DNA of 64,000 nucleotides, taken from a virus. Where the stretch lies: positions 62,001 through 126,000 of the IMG/VR virus record IMGVR_UViG_3300011115_001056. The stretch is one strand, 5' to 3'. Every line of letters starts with the position of its first letter. Within the stretch, counting starts at the first letter, position 1. Made by a program: the position numbers and the translations under genes. This document shows, piece by piece, positions 27,897 to 36,235 of this stretch. The notes under the pieces were generated by a model that searched no databases, had not been told where the DNA came from, and saw only the letters and a list, made by a program, of their open reading frames with translations.

Positions 27897-29011
27897 TTAC
27901 TTTTAATAAACCATTTATCTCAAATAATGAATTAAATAATATATCAGAATCTATAAAATTAAAAAATTTAAGTGGTGATGGCCCATTTACAAAACAGGCA
28001 ACGTCACTATTAAATAAAATTCATAATTCGCCAGACTCTAAGATTCTTCTAACTACATCCTGTACTGATGCGCTTGAAATGTCTGCTATTCTTCTAAATA
28101 TTGGGCCTGGAGATGAAGTTATCATACCCTCCTATACATTTGTGTCTACGGCATTAGCATTTGAAATGCGTGGAGCAAAGATAGTATTTGCCGATAGCAA
28201 AGTGGACTGCCCACACATTGATTCTTTACATGTTGCAAAACTTATTACACCAAAAACTAAAGCAATTGTTCCTGTTCACTATGCAGGAATAGCTTGCGAT
28301 ATGAATTCCTTATTATCTTATAATATTCCAATTATTGAAGATAATGCTCAGGGTATCACAAGCACATTAAACGGAAGGGCCTTAGGTACAATTGGATGCC
28401 TTGGAACGCTATCATTTCATGAGAGCAAGAACATTAATTGTGGCGAAGGTGGAGCCATAATTATAAATGACCAAAACCTTGCTGCCCGTGCTGAAGTAAT
28501 CAGAGAAAAGGGAACCAATCGATCATCCTTTTTTCGTGGAGAGGTTAATAAGTATGGATGGTGCGATATTGGTTCATCGTATCTTCCTAGCGATATTCTG
28601 GCAGCATTTCTATGTGCTCAGCTTGATAATATCGATCATGTTCAATCAAAGCGTCATGCAATATTTTCAAAATATCTTACTGAGCTTTCCTATACAAAAA
28701 GCTATGGATGGCAACTTCCTATAGTGCCAGAAAACTCAACTAGCAATGCACATATATTTTACATTGTTATGAACTCATTAGAAGAAAGAAGTAATTTTAT
28801 AAAATATATGAAAGAAAATAACATTCATTCTGTTTTTCATTACCTATCATTACATAAAAGTGAATATTTTAAAAATAAATATAATGGAGATGAACTTATA
28901 AACTCTGATAAATATTCTGATTGCTTAGTTCGATTGCCATTATATCCAGACTTAACTGAAGATCAGGTTAGCCATATAATAAATGTAGTAAAAAAATGGA
29001 ATGGTAATTAA
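27893..29011 (+). CDS. wecE: dTDP-4-amino-4,6-dideoxygalactose transaminase (WecE/RffA type)
   Basis: A 372-residue PLP-dependent sugar aminotransferase of the DegT/DnrJ/EryC1/StrS family, close in length to E. coli WecE (376). It resembles WecE over much of its length from memory: SYTFVSTALAFEMRGAKIVF, VPVHYAGIACDM, REKGTNRSSFFRGEV and KYGWCDIGSSYLPSD. The PLP lysine is K179 in SFHESKN. WecE converts dTDP-4-keto-6-deoxyglucose to dTDP-4-amino-4,6-dideoxygalactose using glutamate. The ATG overlaps the formyltransferase stop as ATGA. Genes for the two enzymes that make its substrate (RmlA, RmlB) lie just downstream, giving a coherent pathway. Confidence 0.88.
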   Translation: MITFNKPFISNNELNNISESIKLKNLSGDGPFTKQATSLLNKIHNSPDSKILLTTSCTDALEMSAILLNIGPGDEVIIPSYTFVSTALAFEMRGAKIVFADSKVDCPHIDSLHVAKLITPKTKAIVPVHYAGIACDMNSLLSYNIPIIEDNAQGITSTLNGRALGTIGCLGTLSFHESKNINCGEGGAIIINDQNLAARAEVIREKGTNRSSFFRGEVNKYGWCDIGSSYLPSDILAAFLCAQLDNIDHVQSKRHAIFSKYLTELSYTKSYGWQLPIVPENSTSNAHIFYIVMNSLEERSNFIKYMKENNIHSVFHYLSLHKSEYFKNKYNGDELINSDKYSDCLVRLPLYPDLTEDQVSHIINVVKKWNGN

Positions 29012-29025
29012 TTTAGTCTATTCAA

Positions 29026-29063
29026 AAATATTAAACTTAGTAATATTTATAAAATATAGTATC
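29026..29063 (+). promoter_or_regulatory. Hairpin and promoter-like element upstream of rmlA
   Basis: The 63-base gap holds the inverted repeat AAATATT (29026-29032) / AATATTT (29042-29048) and then ATATAGTATC at 29054-29063. This last element recurs upstream of the genes at 55268 and 57459. A GGAG ribosome binding site follows at the end of the gap. It is probably an internal promoter for the rml genes; the hairpin could be a weak terminator for the upstream run. Confidence 0.35.
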
Positions 29064-29074
29064 GGAGAATCAAT

Positions 29075-29818
29075 ATGAAAGGAATAATTCTTGCAGGAGG
29101 GACCGGATCTAGACTGCTTCCATTAACAAAAGTAACTAATAAGCACCTACTTCCAGTCTACAATAAGCCAATGATCTATTATCCTATTGAGTTTTTAAGA
29201 GACTCTGGAATAACAGATCTCATGATTATACTTGGTGGAAACTCTGTTGGAGATTTTGTAAATCTACTTGGAGATGGCGCACAACTTGGTGTCTCAATAA
29301 CCTATAGGTATCAATACAAGGCCGATGGTATCGCCGGAGCATTAAAGCTTGCCGCTGACTTTTGTGGAAATGAGCCTTTTGCGGTATGCCTTGGTGATAA
29401 CATATTTGGATCTCCGATTGATAATCTATCAGGTAGCGTTCAGAGGTTAGGCGAAAAGGAACTTCCATCTGCAGTAATATGTATTCATCCTACTGATAAA
29501 CCAAGTAGCTTTGGTGTGCCATCTTTTGATGGTGATAATATTATTAAGATAACAGAAAAACCAGAAAATCCAGACTCAAACTATGCAGTTACTGGATTAT
29601 ATCTTTATGATAGAAATATCTGGTCTATGATTGAATCTCTTGAGCCAAGTGCAAGGGGTGAGCTGGAAATAACAGATATTAATAATTGGTATATTAACAA
29701 TGGGTCTTTGGAGTATATTAAACTAAAGTCCTGGTGGAATGACGCAGGATCTATATCATCTTTGTTTAAAGTTAGTCAGTTAGTTATGGAAAAAGAAACA
29801 AATGTCATTAAAGAATAA
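29075..29818 (+). CDS. rmlA: Glucose-1-phosphate thymidylyltransferase (short RmlA type)
   Basis: A 247-residue nucleotidyltransferase that joins glucose-1-phosphate and dTTP to dTDP-glucose. Seen: the signature GTGSRLLPLTKVTNKHLLPV from residue 9, YNKPMIYYPIEFL, LGDNIFG with the metal Asp, ITEKPENP, VTGLYLYD and WWNDAGS. The usual RmlA is about 290 residues; this short form lacks the C-terminal helical extension, as in other short RmlA proteins. GGAG lies nine bases before the ATG. It overlaps rmlB by 17 bases. Its product feeds RmlB and then WecE or the RmlC/RmlD-like pair. Confidence 0.9.
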   Translation: MKGIILAGGTGSRLLPLTKVTNKHLLPVYNKPMIYYPIEFLRDSGITDLMIILGGNSVGDFVNLLGDGAQLGVSITYRYQYKADGIAGALKLAADFCGNEPFAVCLGDNIFGSPIDNLSGSVQRLGEKELPSAVICIHPTDKPSSFGVPSFDGDNIIKITEKPENPDSNYAVTGLYLYDRNIWSMIESLEPSARGELEITDINNWYINNGSLEYIKLKSWWNDAGSISSLFKVSQLVMEKETNVIKE

Positions 29819-30749
29819 AAAAGTAATACTGACTGGTGGATGCGGATTCATAGGTAATACTATGTCTCAAATGTTACATCATAGTGAGCTAAATGATCTT
29901 GTTGTAGTCGATAAAATCTCATATGTTTCAAATGATAGATTTCATTATGAAAATAAAATAAAAGTATTAAAAGAAGATATTCAATCTTTAAGTATTTTTA
30001 AGTTTATAAAAGACTATAAGCCAGATGTCATAATCAATATGGCGGCAGAATCGCATGTTGATGTTTCAATTAAAAATCCAAATATCTTTCTTGAGTCAAA
30101 TGTATGCGGAACAATGAATCTTTTGAATGCAGCACTCACATTGGAAACGGCACCGATCTTTGTTCAGATATCAACAGATGAGGTCTATGGCGACGTTTCT
30201 GAGGGCTGGAGTAAGGAATGCGACCCGAGGGTAACCTCATCACCTTACTCTGCCTCAAAAGCCTCAGCAGAGCTTTTTGTTGAGTCCTATGGGAGAACAT
30301 ATGGACTTCCATATTTTATAACAAGATCTTCAAATAATTATGGTCCATATCAAAACGAAGAAAAGTTAATTCCAAAAATAATAAATAATATACTTGCCGG
30401 AAAAAAGATTCCAGTCTATGGAGACGGAAGGCAGGAAAGGGATTGGATTTATGTTGATGATAATTGTTCCGCAATACTTCATCTGATAAACGAATATAAT
30501 GGCAGTGATATATATAACGTTGGTGGACTTGAGACAACAAATAATTTAGAAATTATTAAACAAATTTGTTCAATAATGAATAAAAATGAGGATGATTTTA
30601 TAGAATTTGTTAAAGATAGACCAGGTCATGATAGAAGATATGCAATAAGCATTGACAAAATAAAGAGCAAGTCTGACTGGAAACCAACTACAGATCTTAA
30701 GACTGGACTGATAAAAACTATAGACTGGATTTCTTCTAGAAATGTATAA
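29802..30749 (+). CDS. rmlB: dTDP-glucose 4,6-dehydratase
   Basis: A 315-residue extended short-chain dehydrogenase that converts dTDP-glucose to dTDP-4-keto-6-deoxyglucose with bound NAD. Seen: GGCGFIG at 12-18, AAESHVDVSIKNP, ISTDEVYGDV with T125/D126/E127, and Y149-x3-K153 in SPYSASKAS. NNYGPYQ and YGDGRQERDWIYVDDN complete the RmlB-specific pattern. The length is near the family norm (about 330-360). The start lies inside rmlA. It provides the shared intermediate for the aminosugar branch and a possible rhamnose branch. Confidence 0.92.
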   Translation: MSLKNKKVILTGGCGFIGNTMSQMLHHSELNDLVVVDKISYVSNDRFHYENKIKVLKEDIQSLSIFKFIKDYKPDVIINMAAESHVDVSIKNPNIFLESNVCGTMNLLNAALTLETAPIFVQISTDEVYGDVSEGWSKECDPRVTSSPYSASKASAELFVESYGRTYGLPYFITRSSNNYGPYQNEEKLIPKIINNILAGKKIPVYGDGRQERDWIYVDDNCSAILHLINEYNGSDIYNVGGLETTNNLEIIKQICSIMNKNEDDFIEFVKDRPGHDRRYAISIDKIKSKSDWKPTTDLKTGLIKTIDWISSRNV

Positions 30750-31428
30750 TTTATTAATTGGAGCATCAGGACTTTTGGGTTCTAATTTAAAAATAGACTC
30801 TTTAAGACCGAGTAGTTTTGAATTAAATATATTATCAGATGAATCAGTTTTATCATATTTTAATTTAATTGATGAGCCAAAAAATATAATACTATCAGCA
30901 GCATACACAAATGTTATTGGTGCAAATTCTGATAAAAAATCTGCATATAATTTAAATGTTTTAGCTGTGCAAAGAATATGCAAATTTTTAAATAAATTAT
31001 ACTTAGGAAGACCAAGGTTAGTATATATCTCCACTGATTATGTCTTTGATGGTTTAATAGGATCTTATAAAGCCGATGATCCAATTAATCCGGTTCAAAA
31101 TAATTATTATGCCTTAACAAAAGCCTTAGGAGAATCTTCGGCTACAACTTATGAAAATCATTGTATTATAAGAACTTCTTTCTGTAAATCAAATATTTGG
31201 CCATATGAATTTGCGTTTGAAGATCAGTTTACATCAAGAGATCAGGTAAATGTAATTGCACCAATGATTGACAAAAAGATAAACAGCTCTAATGTTGGAA
31301 TTTTTCATATTGGAACTAAAAGAAAGTCTGTCTTTGAGCTTGCAAAGACAATAAAAGAAGATGTAAAACCATCTTCAAGACTACTAATAAAAAATGTAAC
31401 TATACCATATGACACGAGCCTAATATGA
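30742..31428 (+). CDS. RmlD-like dTDP-4-dehydro-6-deoxysugar reductase (short SDR)
   Basis: The 228-residue SDR protein has GASGLLGSN at the N-terminus, VYISTDYVFDG in the middle and YYALTKALGE with the Tyr-x3-Lys pair. These match RmlD, which reduces dTDP-4-keto-L-rhamnose to dTDP-L-rhamnose. It is shorter than usual (about 280-300), with a reduced substrate-binding part. It overlaps rmlB by 8 bases and the RmlC-like gene by ATGA. The context supports a dTDP-sugar reductase; the exact product could be rhamnose or another 6-deoxyhexose. Confidence 0.72.
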   Translation: MYNLLIGASGLLGSNLKIDSLRPSSFELNILSDESVLSYFNLIDEPKNIILSAAYTNVIGANSDKKSAYNLNVLAVQRICKFLNKLYLGRPRLVYISTDYVFDGLIGSYKADDPINPVQNNYYALTKALGESSATTYENHCIIRTSFCKSNIWPYEFAFEDQFTSRDQVNVIAPMIDKKINSSNVGIFHIGTKRKSVFELAKTIKEDVKPSSRLLIKNVTIPYDTSLI

Positions 31429-31847
31429 AAGAACCAAAATTAAGAAATATAAAAGCATTTTGTGACAGCAGGGGTTTCTCATTCTTCAATATTTTTGGAA
31501 AAGTGACTGACGGCCAAATTAACCTTGGAAATCTACATCCAGGCGTTGTTAAGGCATTTCATTATCATAACCATCAATATGATTATTGGTTTTGCCTAAA
31601 AGGAGACATAAGGGTTATTTGCATCTCTCCAGATAAGCAGATTGTAAAAAACTTCTATATTGGAGAGCATAACCCATCAGTTCTTGATATACCTCCAGGA
31701 TGGCTGCACGGATACAAGAATGTCTCAAATGATATTAGCACATTACTCTATTGGGTAACAAATGAATATAACCCAGAAAATCCTGACGAAGAAAGAGTTT
31801 CTTGGGATTTTCTGGGAAAAGATTTGTGGGAACCAGAAAATAAATAA
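31425..31847 (+). CDS. RmlC-like dTDP-sugar epimerase (cupin)
   Basis: The 140-residue cupin resembles the dTDP-4-dehydrorhamnose 3,5-epimerase family. Seen: DSRGF near the start, GVVKAFHYHNHQYDYWFCL, IPPGWLHGYKN and a C-terminal EYNPENPDEERVSWD. It lacks part of the RmlC length (about 180 residues) and the lysine near the active His is not in the classical place, so it may be a variant epimerase. It overlaps the RmlD-like gene. Together RmlA, B, C-like and D-like could complete a dTDP-L-rhamnose route. Confidence 0.72.
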   Translation: MKEPKLRNIKAFCDSRGFSFFNIFGKVTDGQINLGNLHPGVVKAFHYHNHQYDYWFCLKGDIRVICISPDKQIVKNFYIGEHNPSVLDIPPGWLHGYKNVSNDISTLLYWVTNEYNPENPDEERVSWDFLGKDLWEPENK

Positions 31848-32369
31848 TTATCCTGGTTTAACTCCAGACATTTTAAGTGATATTCTTCCTCCTAAATGCT
31901 TTTCCCAAAACTCATCATGTCCATCATATACGTCATGAGTAAAATCATTTATATTTATAAAACCATTTGCATTAAAGACTTCTTTTAGCATTTGATGATT
32001 GTAAAGTCTTTTATGTGCGTAATTATAAGTTAATGAATTTTCCGCTTCCGATCCATAGATCGGACCCTGTGTGATGAATGGGTTATTTAAATAAGCCCGA
32101 CATATGACATCTCCATTTGGAACGTGAATTTTAAAAATTCCTCCGGGAGCCAAGCACCTAAAGACTTCTGAAAATACATTATTTACTACAGATGAATCAA
32201 AGTGCTCTATAACATGCATTGCTAATACTTCAGAATACTTGTTTGATTCAATTGGCCACTCTTTTGTTAGTGACATATCAAAGCAATATGGCTTTCCATA
32301 TTCTTTCTGATAGTCAATAAAGTCATATCCCTCTGATCCTACTGAACCAGGGCCTAGCTCTAATTTCAT
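31848..32369 (-). CDS. Class I SAM-dependent methyltransferase (small)
   Basis: A 173-residue methyltransferase-11-like protein on the minus strand. Seen: LELGPGSVGSEGYDFIDY as the SAM-binding loop, VLAMHVIEHF as the strand before the active site, and FRCLAPGGIFKIHVPNGD. A strong GGAGG site lies upstream of its ATG. It ends directly against the RmlC-like gene, with no bases between them. It may methylate a sugar or another metabolite; no substrate is indicated. Confidence 0.75.
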   Translation of the reverse strand: MKLELGPGSVGSEGYDFIDYQKEYGKPYCFDMSLTKEWPIESNKYSEVLAMHVIEHFDSSVVNNVFSEVFRCLAPGGIFKIHVPNGDVICRAYLNNPFITQGPIYGSEAENSLTYNYAHKRLYNHQMLKEVFNANGFININDFTHDVYDGHDEFWEKHLGGRISLKMSGVKPG

Positions 32370-32427
32370 AATACCTCCATAAATTGTACTGGCTATTAAT
32401 ATTAATTATACTGCTGATGGAGTAATT
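32370..32427. promoter_or_regulatory. Divergent intergenic region between methyltransferase and glmS
   Basis: The 58-base gap separates two diverging genes and must carry both promoters. It holds a ribosome binding site on each strand (GGAGG for the methyltransferase, GGAG for glmS) and an AT-rich core ATTAATATTAATTATACT, in which TTATACT is a plausible -10 element towards glmS. A -35 element was not recognised. Confidence 0.4.
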
Positions 32428-34263
32428 ATGTGTGGCATAGTAGGAATCCTAGGTAAAAAAGATTTTTATGGAGAGCTTAAAGAGCTTCTCTCAAACATTT
32501 CATATCGAGGTTATGACAGCTGCGGTATGAGCATAGTTCATCAAGATCGGTTTGACATTGTCAAGGTTGTCGGACATCCTGAGGCAATGCCGGATGGAGT
32601 CCAAACTGGCGATTCTATTGTTGGATTTGGTCATGATCGTTGGGCATCTCATGGTGGTATCACTGAGGAGAATGCTCACCCTCATCTCTCTAATGATAAA
32701 AAGATTTCTGTAGTTCACAATGGAATTATAGAAAACTATACTGAATTAAGAACATTCTTAATCTCTAATGGATATACTTTTTATTCCGAAACAGATACCG
32801 AAGTAATTCCAAATCTTATTCAATATTGGTATGCTAAGTGTGGAGACATTGAAAAAACACTTAATACGGTTTTCTCAGAGCTAAAGGGAGCCTATGCTTT
32901 TGTTATGGCTCATTTAGATCATCCAAATAAACTTTTTCTTGCCAGACTCGGATCCCCACTTTGTATTGGTGTTGATTCTGGGACTTTTTATATTTCGTCT
33001 GATATTCCCTCCCTTCCTTATTTTATTAAGAAGACTGTTGTACTTGAAAATAATAGGTATGCTATTCTTGAGCCTGGCAAGAATATTTTAATCAAAAACT
33101 TCTCTGGTGTTAATTCTACATTTTCTTTTGAGGAGCTATCTGCCGTTCAATCAACCTATACCAAGGATGGCTATAAGTATTTCCTTGAAAAAGAAATCTT
33201 TGAGCAACCAGACTATATAAGAACAACCCTGGCAGGAAGGGTTAATCCGCAGGCCGAAATTATTAAGCTTGGAGGAATTGAATCGCACCTTTTTAAGCTG
33301 CTAAAGACCGATGAGTTTATCTTTACTGGCTGTGGCTCTGCCTTCTATGCTTCGCAAGTTGGCTCCTATGCTATGGAATCTCTTGCTAGAGTTAAGTCCA
33401 AAGCCATTTCTGCCGGAGAGCTTCAATATTATGATGTTATTGCTGGAGAAAGAACCTCATTAGTGTGCGTAACTCAATCTGGAGAAACTGCAGATACTAT
33501 TGGCTGCATTAACAACTTTAAAAAGAAAGGCTCCAGCACCATAGGGATCGTAAATGTTGTTTCTTCCACTATCTCTAGAATGGTAGATTGCGGAATCTAC
33601 ATTCGTTCTGGAAAAGAAGCCTCTGTTGCCTCAACAAAATCTGTAACAAATCAGATTTTAAATATGATACTTATGGCAGCAATGTTAGGATCAAAGGGAA
33701 CAATGCCTACTAGTCAGTACCTCAGTCTGATAAATGAGCTTTATAGTCTTCCTGATAAGGTGGCAAAGATATTGCTAAAGTCTGATGATATTAGGACAAT
33801 TTGCGAGATCTATAAAGATAGAGAATCATTGTTGGTGATAGGAAGAGATAAGCTGGAGCCAATAGCAAAAGAATATGCCTTAAAGATTAAAGAGATTAGT
33901 TACATTCATGCCGAAGGATATTCTGGTTCTGAGCTAAAGCATGGTCCTCTTGCCCTTATTAATGCCGATAGGCCTACCATCGCCTTGGTTGAGAATAATA
34001 TCCTTGGAACAAAGATGATGGCCAATATAAAGGAAATCACCAGCCGTGGTGGCCATGTAATTGGCGTCTTTGAGGAAGGCTGTGCTAATGAGCTAATAGA
34101 GTCTGCACACTATAGTATAGTTATTCCATCTAATGAGAACAAAATTCTTAACACAATTACCTTCCTAATTGTGGGACAACTAATCTCGCTGCATCTCGCA
34201 GACCTGAGAGGCTGCCATGTTGATAGGCCCCAGAATTTAGCGAAGTCCCTTACAATTGAGTGA
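32428..34263 (+). CDS. glmS: Glutamine:fructose-6-phosphate aminotransferase (isomerising)
   Basis: The 611-residue protein is full length compared with E. coli GlmS (609). It makes glucosamine-6-phosphate and glutamate from fructose-6-phosphate and glutamine. Seen: the N-terminal nucleophile Cys2 in MCGIVGILG, RWASHGG, HNGIIENYTELR, a first SIS domain with GCGSAFYASQVG and VTQSGETADT, SVASTKSVTNQI, a second SIS region with YSGSELKHGPLALI, and the conserved C-terminus DRPQNLAKSLTIE. It uses glutamine, which the neighbouring minus-strand glutamine synthetase could supply. GGAG precedes the ATG. It is a rather unusual phage cargo and fits amino-sugar supply. Confidence 0.95.
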   Translation: MCGIVGILGKKDFYGELKELLSNISYRGYDSCGMSIVHQDRFDIVKVVGHPEAMPDGVQTGDSIVGFGHDRWASHGGITEENAHPHLSNDKKISVVHNGIIENYTELRTFLISNGYTFYSETDTEVIPNLIQYWYAKCGDIEKTLNTVFSELKGAYAFVMAHLDHPNKLFLARLGSPLCIGVDSGTFYISSDIPSLPYFIKKTVVLENNRYAILEPGKNILIKNFSGVNSTFSFEELSAVQSTYTKDGYKYFLEKEIFEQPDYIRTTLAGRVNPQAEIIKLGGIESHLFKLLKTDEFIFTGCGSAFYASQVGSYAMESLARVKSKAISAGELQYYDVIAGERTSLVCVTQSGETADTIGCINNFKKKGSSTIGIVNVVSSTISRMVDCGIYIRSGKEASVASTKSVTNQILNMILMAAMLGSKGTMPTSQYLSLINELYSLPDKVAKILLKSDDIRTICEIYKDRESLLVIGRDKLEPIAKEYALKIKEISYIHAEGYSGSELKHGPLALINADRPTIALVENNILGTKMMANIKEITSRGGHVIGVFEEGCANELIESAHYSIVIPSNENKILNTITFLIVGQLISLHLADLRGCHVDRPQNLAKSLTIE

Positions 34264-34294
34264 AAATTTATTGATTCTCAATAGAAAGTTTAAC

Positions 34295-35218
34295 TTATCC
34301 TAGTAGCTTGTTCCAGGCCAATTTGGCAGCTCTCTCAGAAAAGAGCTGCCTTATTTTGTCGTCTGCACGGAATTTATAAATATTTCCGGTAACTCTCTCA
34401 TAGGACTGTCCAAAGGAAAATCTTTCATCCCAGTCCATACCATTCTTATTTATAAAGATATCTATATCTGACATTATAGCTTCAAGGAAGCCTAGAGTAT
34501 AAGGTGCCGGATAACTACTCAGGCAAAAGACTTTTGAGTATGTTCGGTAAAGATTTAGCTGATCCTCTGGTGATAGGAATCCGCCACAGTTAGGGAGATG
34601 CTCGTTTCCCCCTCCAAATATTCTTAGTCCGCTATTGGTAATAAAATCTTTTGATATATTCCAATCATTATGGGTAGCTCTTTGTGTTATTGAGTTATAA
34701 CAAAGAAAGCCTAATCCATTTCTATCTTCACCATTTTTAAAATCAGATTCTTTTTTATAGAACCTAATTAAGGCATCTTCGCCGGCAAATCCTGCTGTTT
34801 TGCTTTCCATAGGAGAATATCTGATTAGTTTTACTCCAGACTGTTTTAGTCTCTTCAATTTTGATTCAATTACGGAATTTGATTGACCTATGCCTCTCCA
34901 GATTGTAACTGTATTTTTTTCTATATTTTTAAGATTAAGGGCTATTGCATCATGAGCATGCATTCCTATTATATAGTCAAATTTTGATAAGAATTCTTTA
35001 GATAGCTTTATAGGACTACCACCACAACCCGTCTTATGAAAGATATCTTTCCACTCAGGATCTTGATGGAGTTTTAATGGAGGCCTTATGGTTTCACCTG
35101 GAGACTCTGGATTAAAATAAGAGCCACAGGAAAAAATCCTGTGGCCCAAAGAAGTGAGCAGACGAAGCTCGTCATACTCTAAGACAGAGTGGCAGGATAG
35201 ATAGAGTATATCTGCCAC
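34295..35218 (-). CDS. Probable GT-B glycosyltransferase
   Basis: The 307-residue product has a Rossmann-like N-terminus (DILYLSCHSVLEYDELRLL) and FDYIIGMHAHDA, as in acceptor domains. A C-terminal stretch LSPEDQLNLYRTYSKVFCL is followed by PYTLGFLEAIMSD, which resembles the donor-binding part of GT4-like enzymes with E in the usual place. It starts with GTG at 35218, eight bases after the glutamine synthetase gene, so it is the last of three co-oriented minus-strand genes. The gap to glmS on the other strand is 31 bases. The glycosyltransferase role is likely but not certain. Confidence 0.6.
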   Translation of the reverse strand: MADILYLSCHSVLEYDELRLLTSLGHRIFSCGSYFNPESPGETIRPPLKLHQDPEWKDIFHKTGCGGSPIKLSKEFLSKFDYIIGMHAHDAIALNLKNIEKNTVTIWRGIGQSNSVIESKLKRLKQSGVKLIRYSPMESKTAGFAGEDALIRFYKKESDFKNGEDRNGLGFLCYNSITQRATHNDWNISKDFITNSGLRIFGGGNEHLPNCGGFLSPEDQLNLYRTYSKVFCLSSYPAPYTLGFLEAIMSDIDIFINKNGMDWDERFSFGQSYERVTGNIYKFRADDKIRQLFSERAAKLAWNKLLG

Positions 35219-35224
35219 TCTGGA

Positions 35225-36235
35225 TTAGCCTAGTGTGGTCTGGAGAAGTAACCTGCAGACGATGTATGGGTCTAGGTTTGCGGCAGGTCTACGGTCTTCA
35301 AAGTATCCCTTTCCTTCCAGTCTGGTACCGAGAGGGATTCTGATGGAGCAGCCTCGATCAGACTTTCCAGCTTTAAAGGTATCATAGCCGGAGGTTTCAT
35401 GAAGTCCTGTCATACGCTCCCTATTTCCTTCTCCATATCCCGCCATATGAAGTGCATGTGCCGCCTCCAGCTTCTTGCAGGCGGCATTAATCTCTGCAAT
35501 GCCCCCATCTTCTCTCATCTTCTTTGTACTGAAATTAGTGTGTCCGCCAGATCCATTCCAATCTCCGCTAAGTGGCTTGGGATTTAGATATACGGTGACT
35601 CCGTGTTTCTCTGCTACCATATTGAGAATATATCTTGACATCCAAAGTTGGTCGCCCATACTGATCGGATCTACTGGTCCAACCTGATATTCCCATTGTC
35701 CGGGAGCCACCTCAGCGTTGGTTCCGCAGATAGATAATCCTGCATTCATACAGGCCGTGGCGTGCTCTACAGAGACATCTCTTCCGTAGACCCTATCCGC
35801 ACCCACCCCGCAATAGTAAGTGCCCTGAGGAGGAGGATACGCGTTGTATTCTGATGGCCATCCTAGTGGCTTTCCATCCTTATAGAGAAAGAATTCCTGC
35901 TCTATTCCAAACCAAGGCTCCTCTGAGCTAAACTTATTTGCAGCTTCAACTAGAGCCGCTCTAGTATTTGTGGAATGGGGAGTTCCGTCTTCATTCATAA
36001 CCTCACAGAGAACAAGTACGGATTTTGCCTCTATTGGATTTCTGCAAAAATAAACTGGCTTGAGATAACAATCGCTATCCTTTCCCTCTGCCTGTTTTGT
36101 GCTTGATCCATCAAAACTCCATCCGGAGAGAGTATTCAGACTAACATCTCCCATATTCTGATTTGTAATCTTTACCTTTGATCTAAGCTGCTGAGGCTTG
36201 TTTCCATCAAGCCAAATATATTCTAGTTTAATCAT
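35225..36235 (-). CDS. glnA: Glutamine synthetase, eukaryotic-like type II (GSII)
   Basis: The 336-residue product makes glutamine from glutamate, ammonia and ATP. The sequence is of the short GSII type (about 330-360 residues), not the 470-residue bacterial GSI. Seen: EYIWLDG at the start, GWSFDGSSTKQAEGKDSD, WFGIEQEFFLY, GTNAEVAPGQWEYQVGP, LSGDWNGSGGHTNFST and YFEDRRPAANLDPY. All major GSII motifs are present, so it looks functional. AGGAG lies before the ATG, which overlaps the flavin reductase gene by 8 bases. The gene looks richer in G+C than the surrounding glycan genes, perhaps a sign of separate origin. It may relieve nitrogen limits or supply GlmS. Confidence 0.95.
   Translation of the reverse strand: MIKLEYIWLDGNKPQQLRSKVKITNQNMGDVSLNTLSGWSFDGSSTKQAEGKDSDCYLKPVYFCRNPIEAKSVLVLCEVMNEDGTPHSTNTRAALVEAANKFSSEEPWFGIEQEFFLYKDGKPLGWPSEYNAYPPPQGTYYCGVGADRVYGRDVSVEHATACMNAGLSICGTNAEVAPGQWEYQVGPVDPISMGDQLWMSRYILNMVAEKHGVTVYLNPKPLSGDWNGSGGHTNFSTKKMREDGGIAEINAACKKLEAAHALHMAGYGEGNRERMTGLHETSGYDTFKAGKSDRGCSIRIPLGTRLEGKGYFEDRRPAANLDPYIVCRLLLQTTLG

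Noticed and set aside
30570-31034. A 154-codon open frame on the minus strand
   Set aside because: It lies entirely antisense to rmlB and the RmlD-like gene, which carry clear family motifs.
34264-34294. Bidirectional terminator between glmS and the minus-strand glycosyltransferase
   Set aside because: Only a 5-bp stem (ATTGA/TCAAT) was seen, without a G+C-rich part or U-tract.
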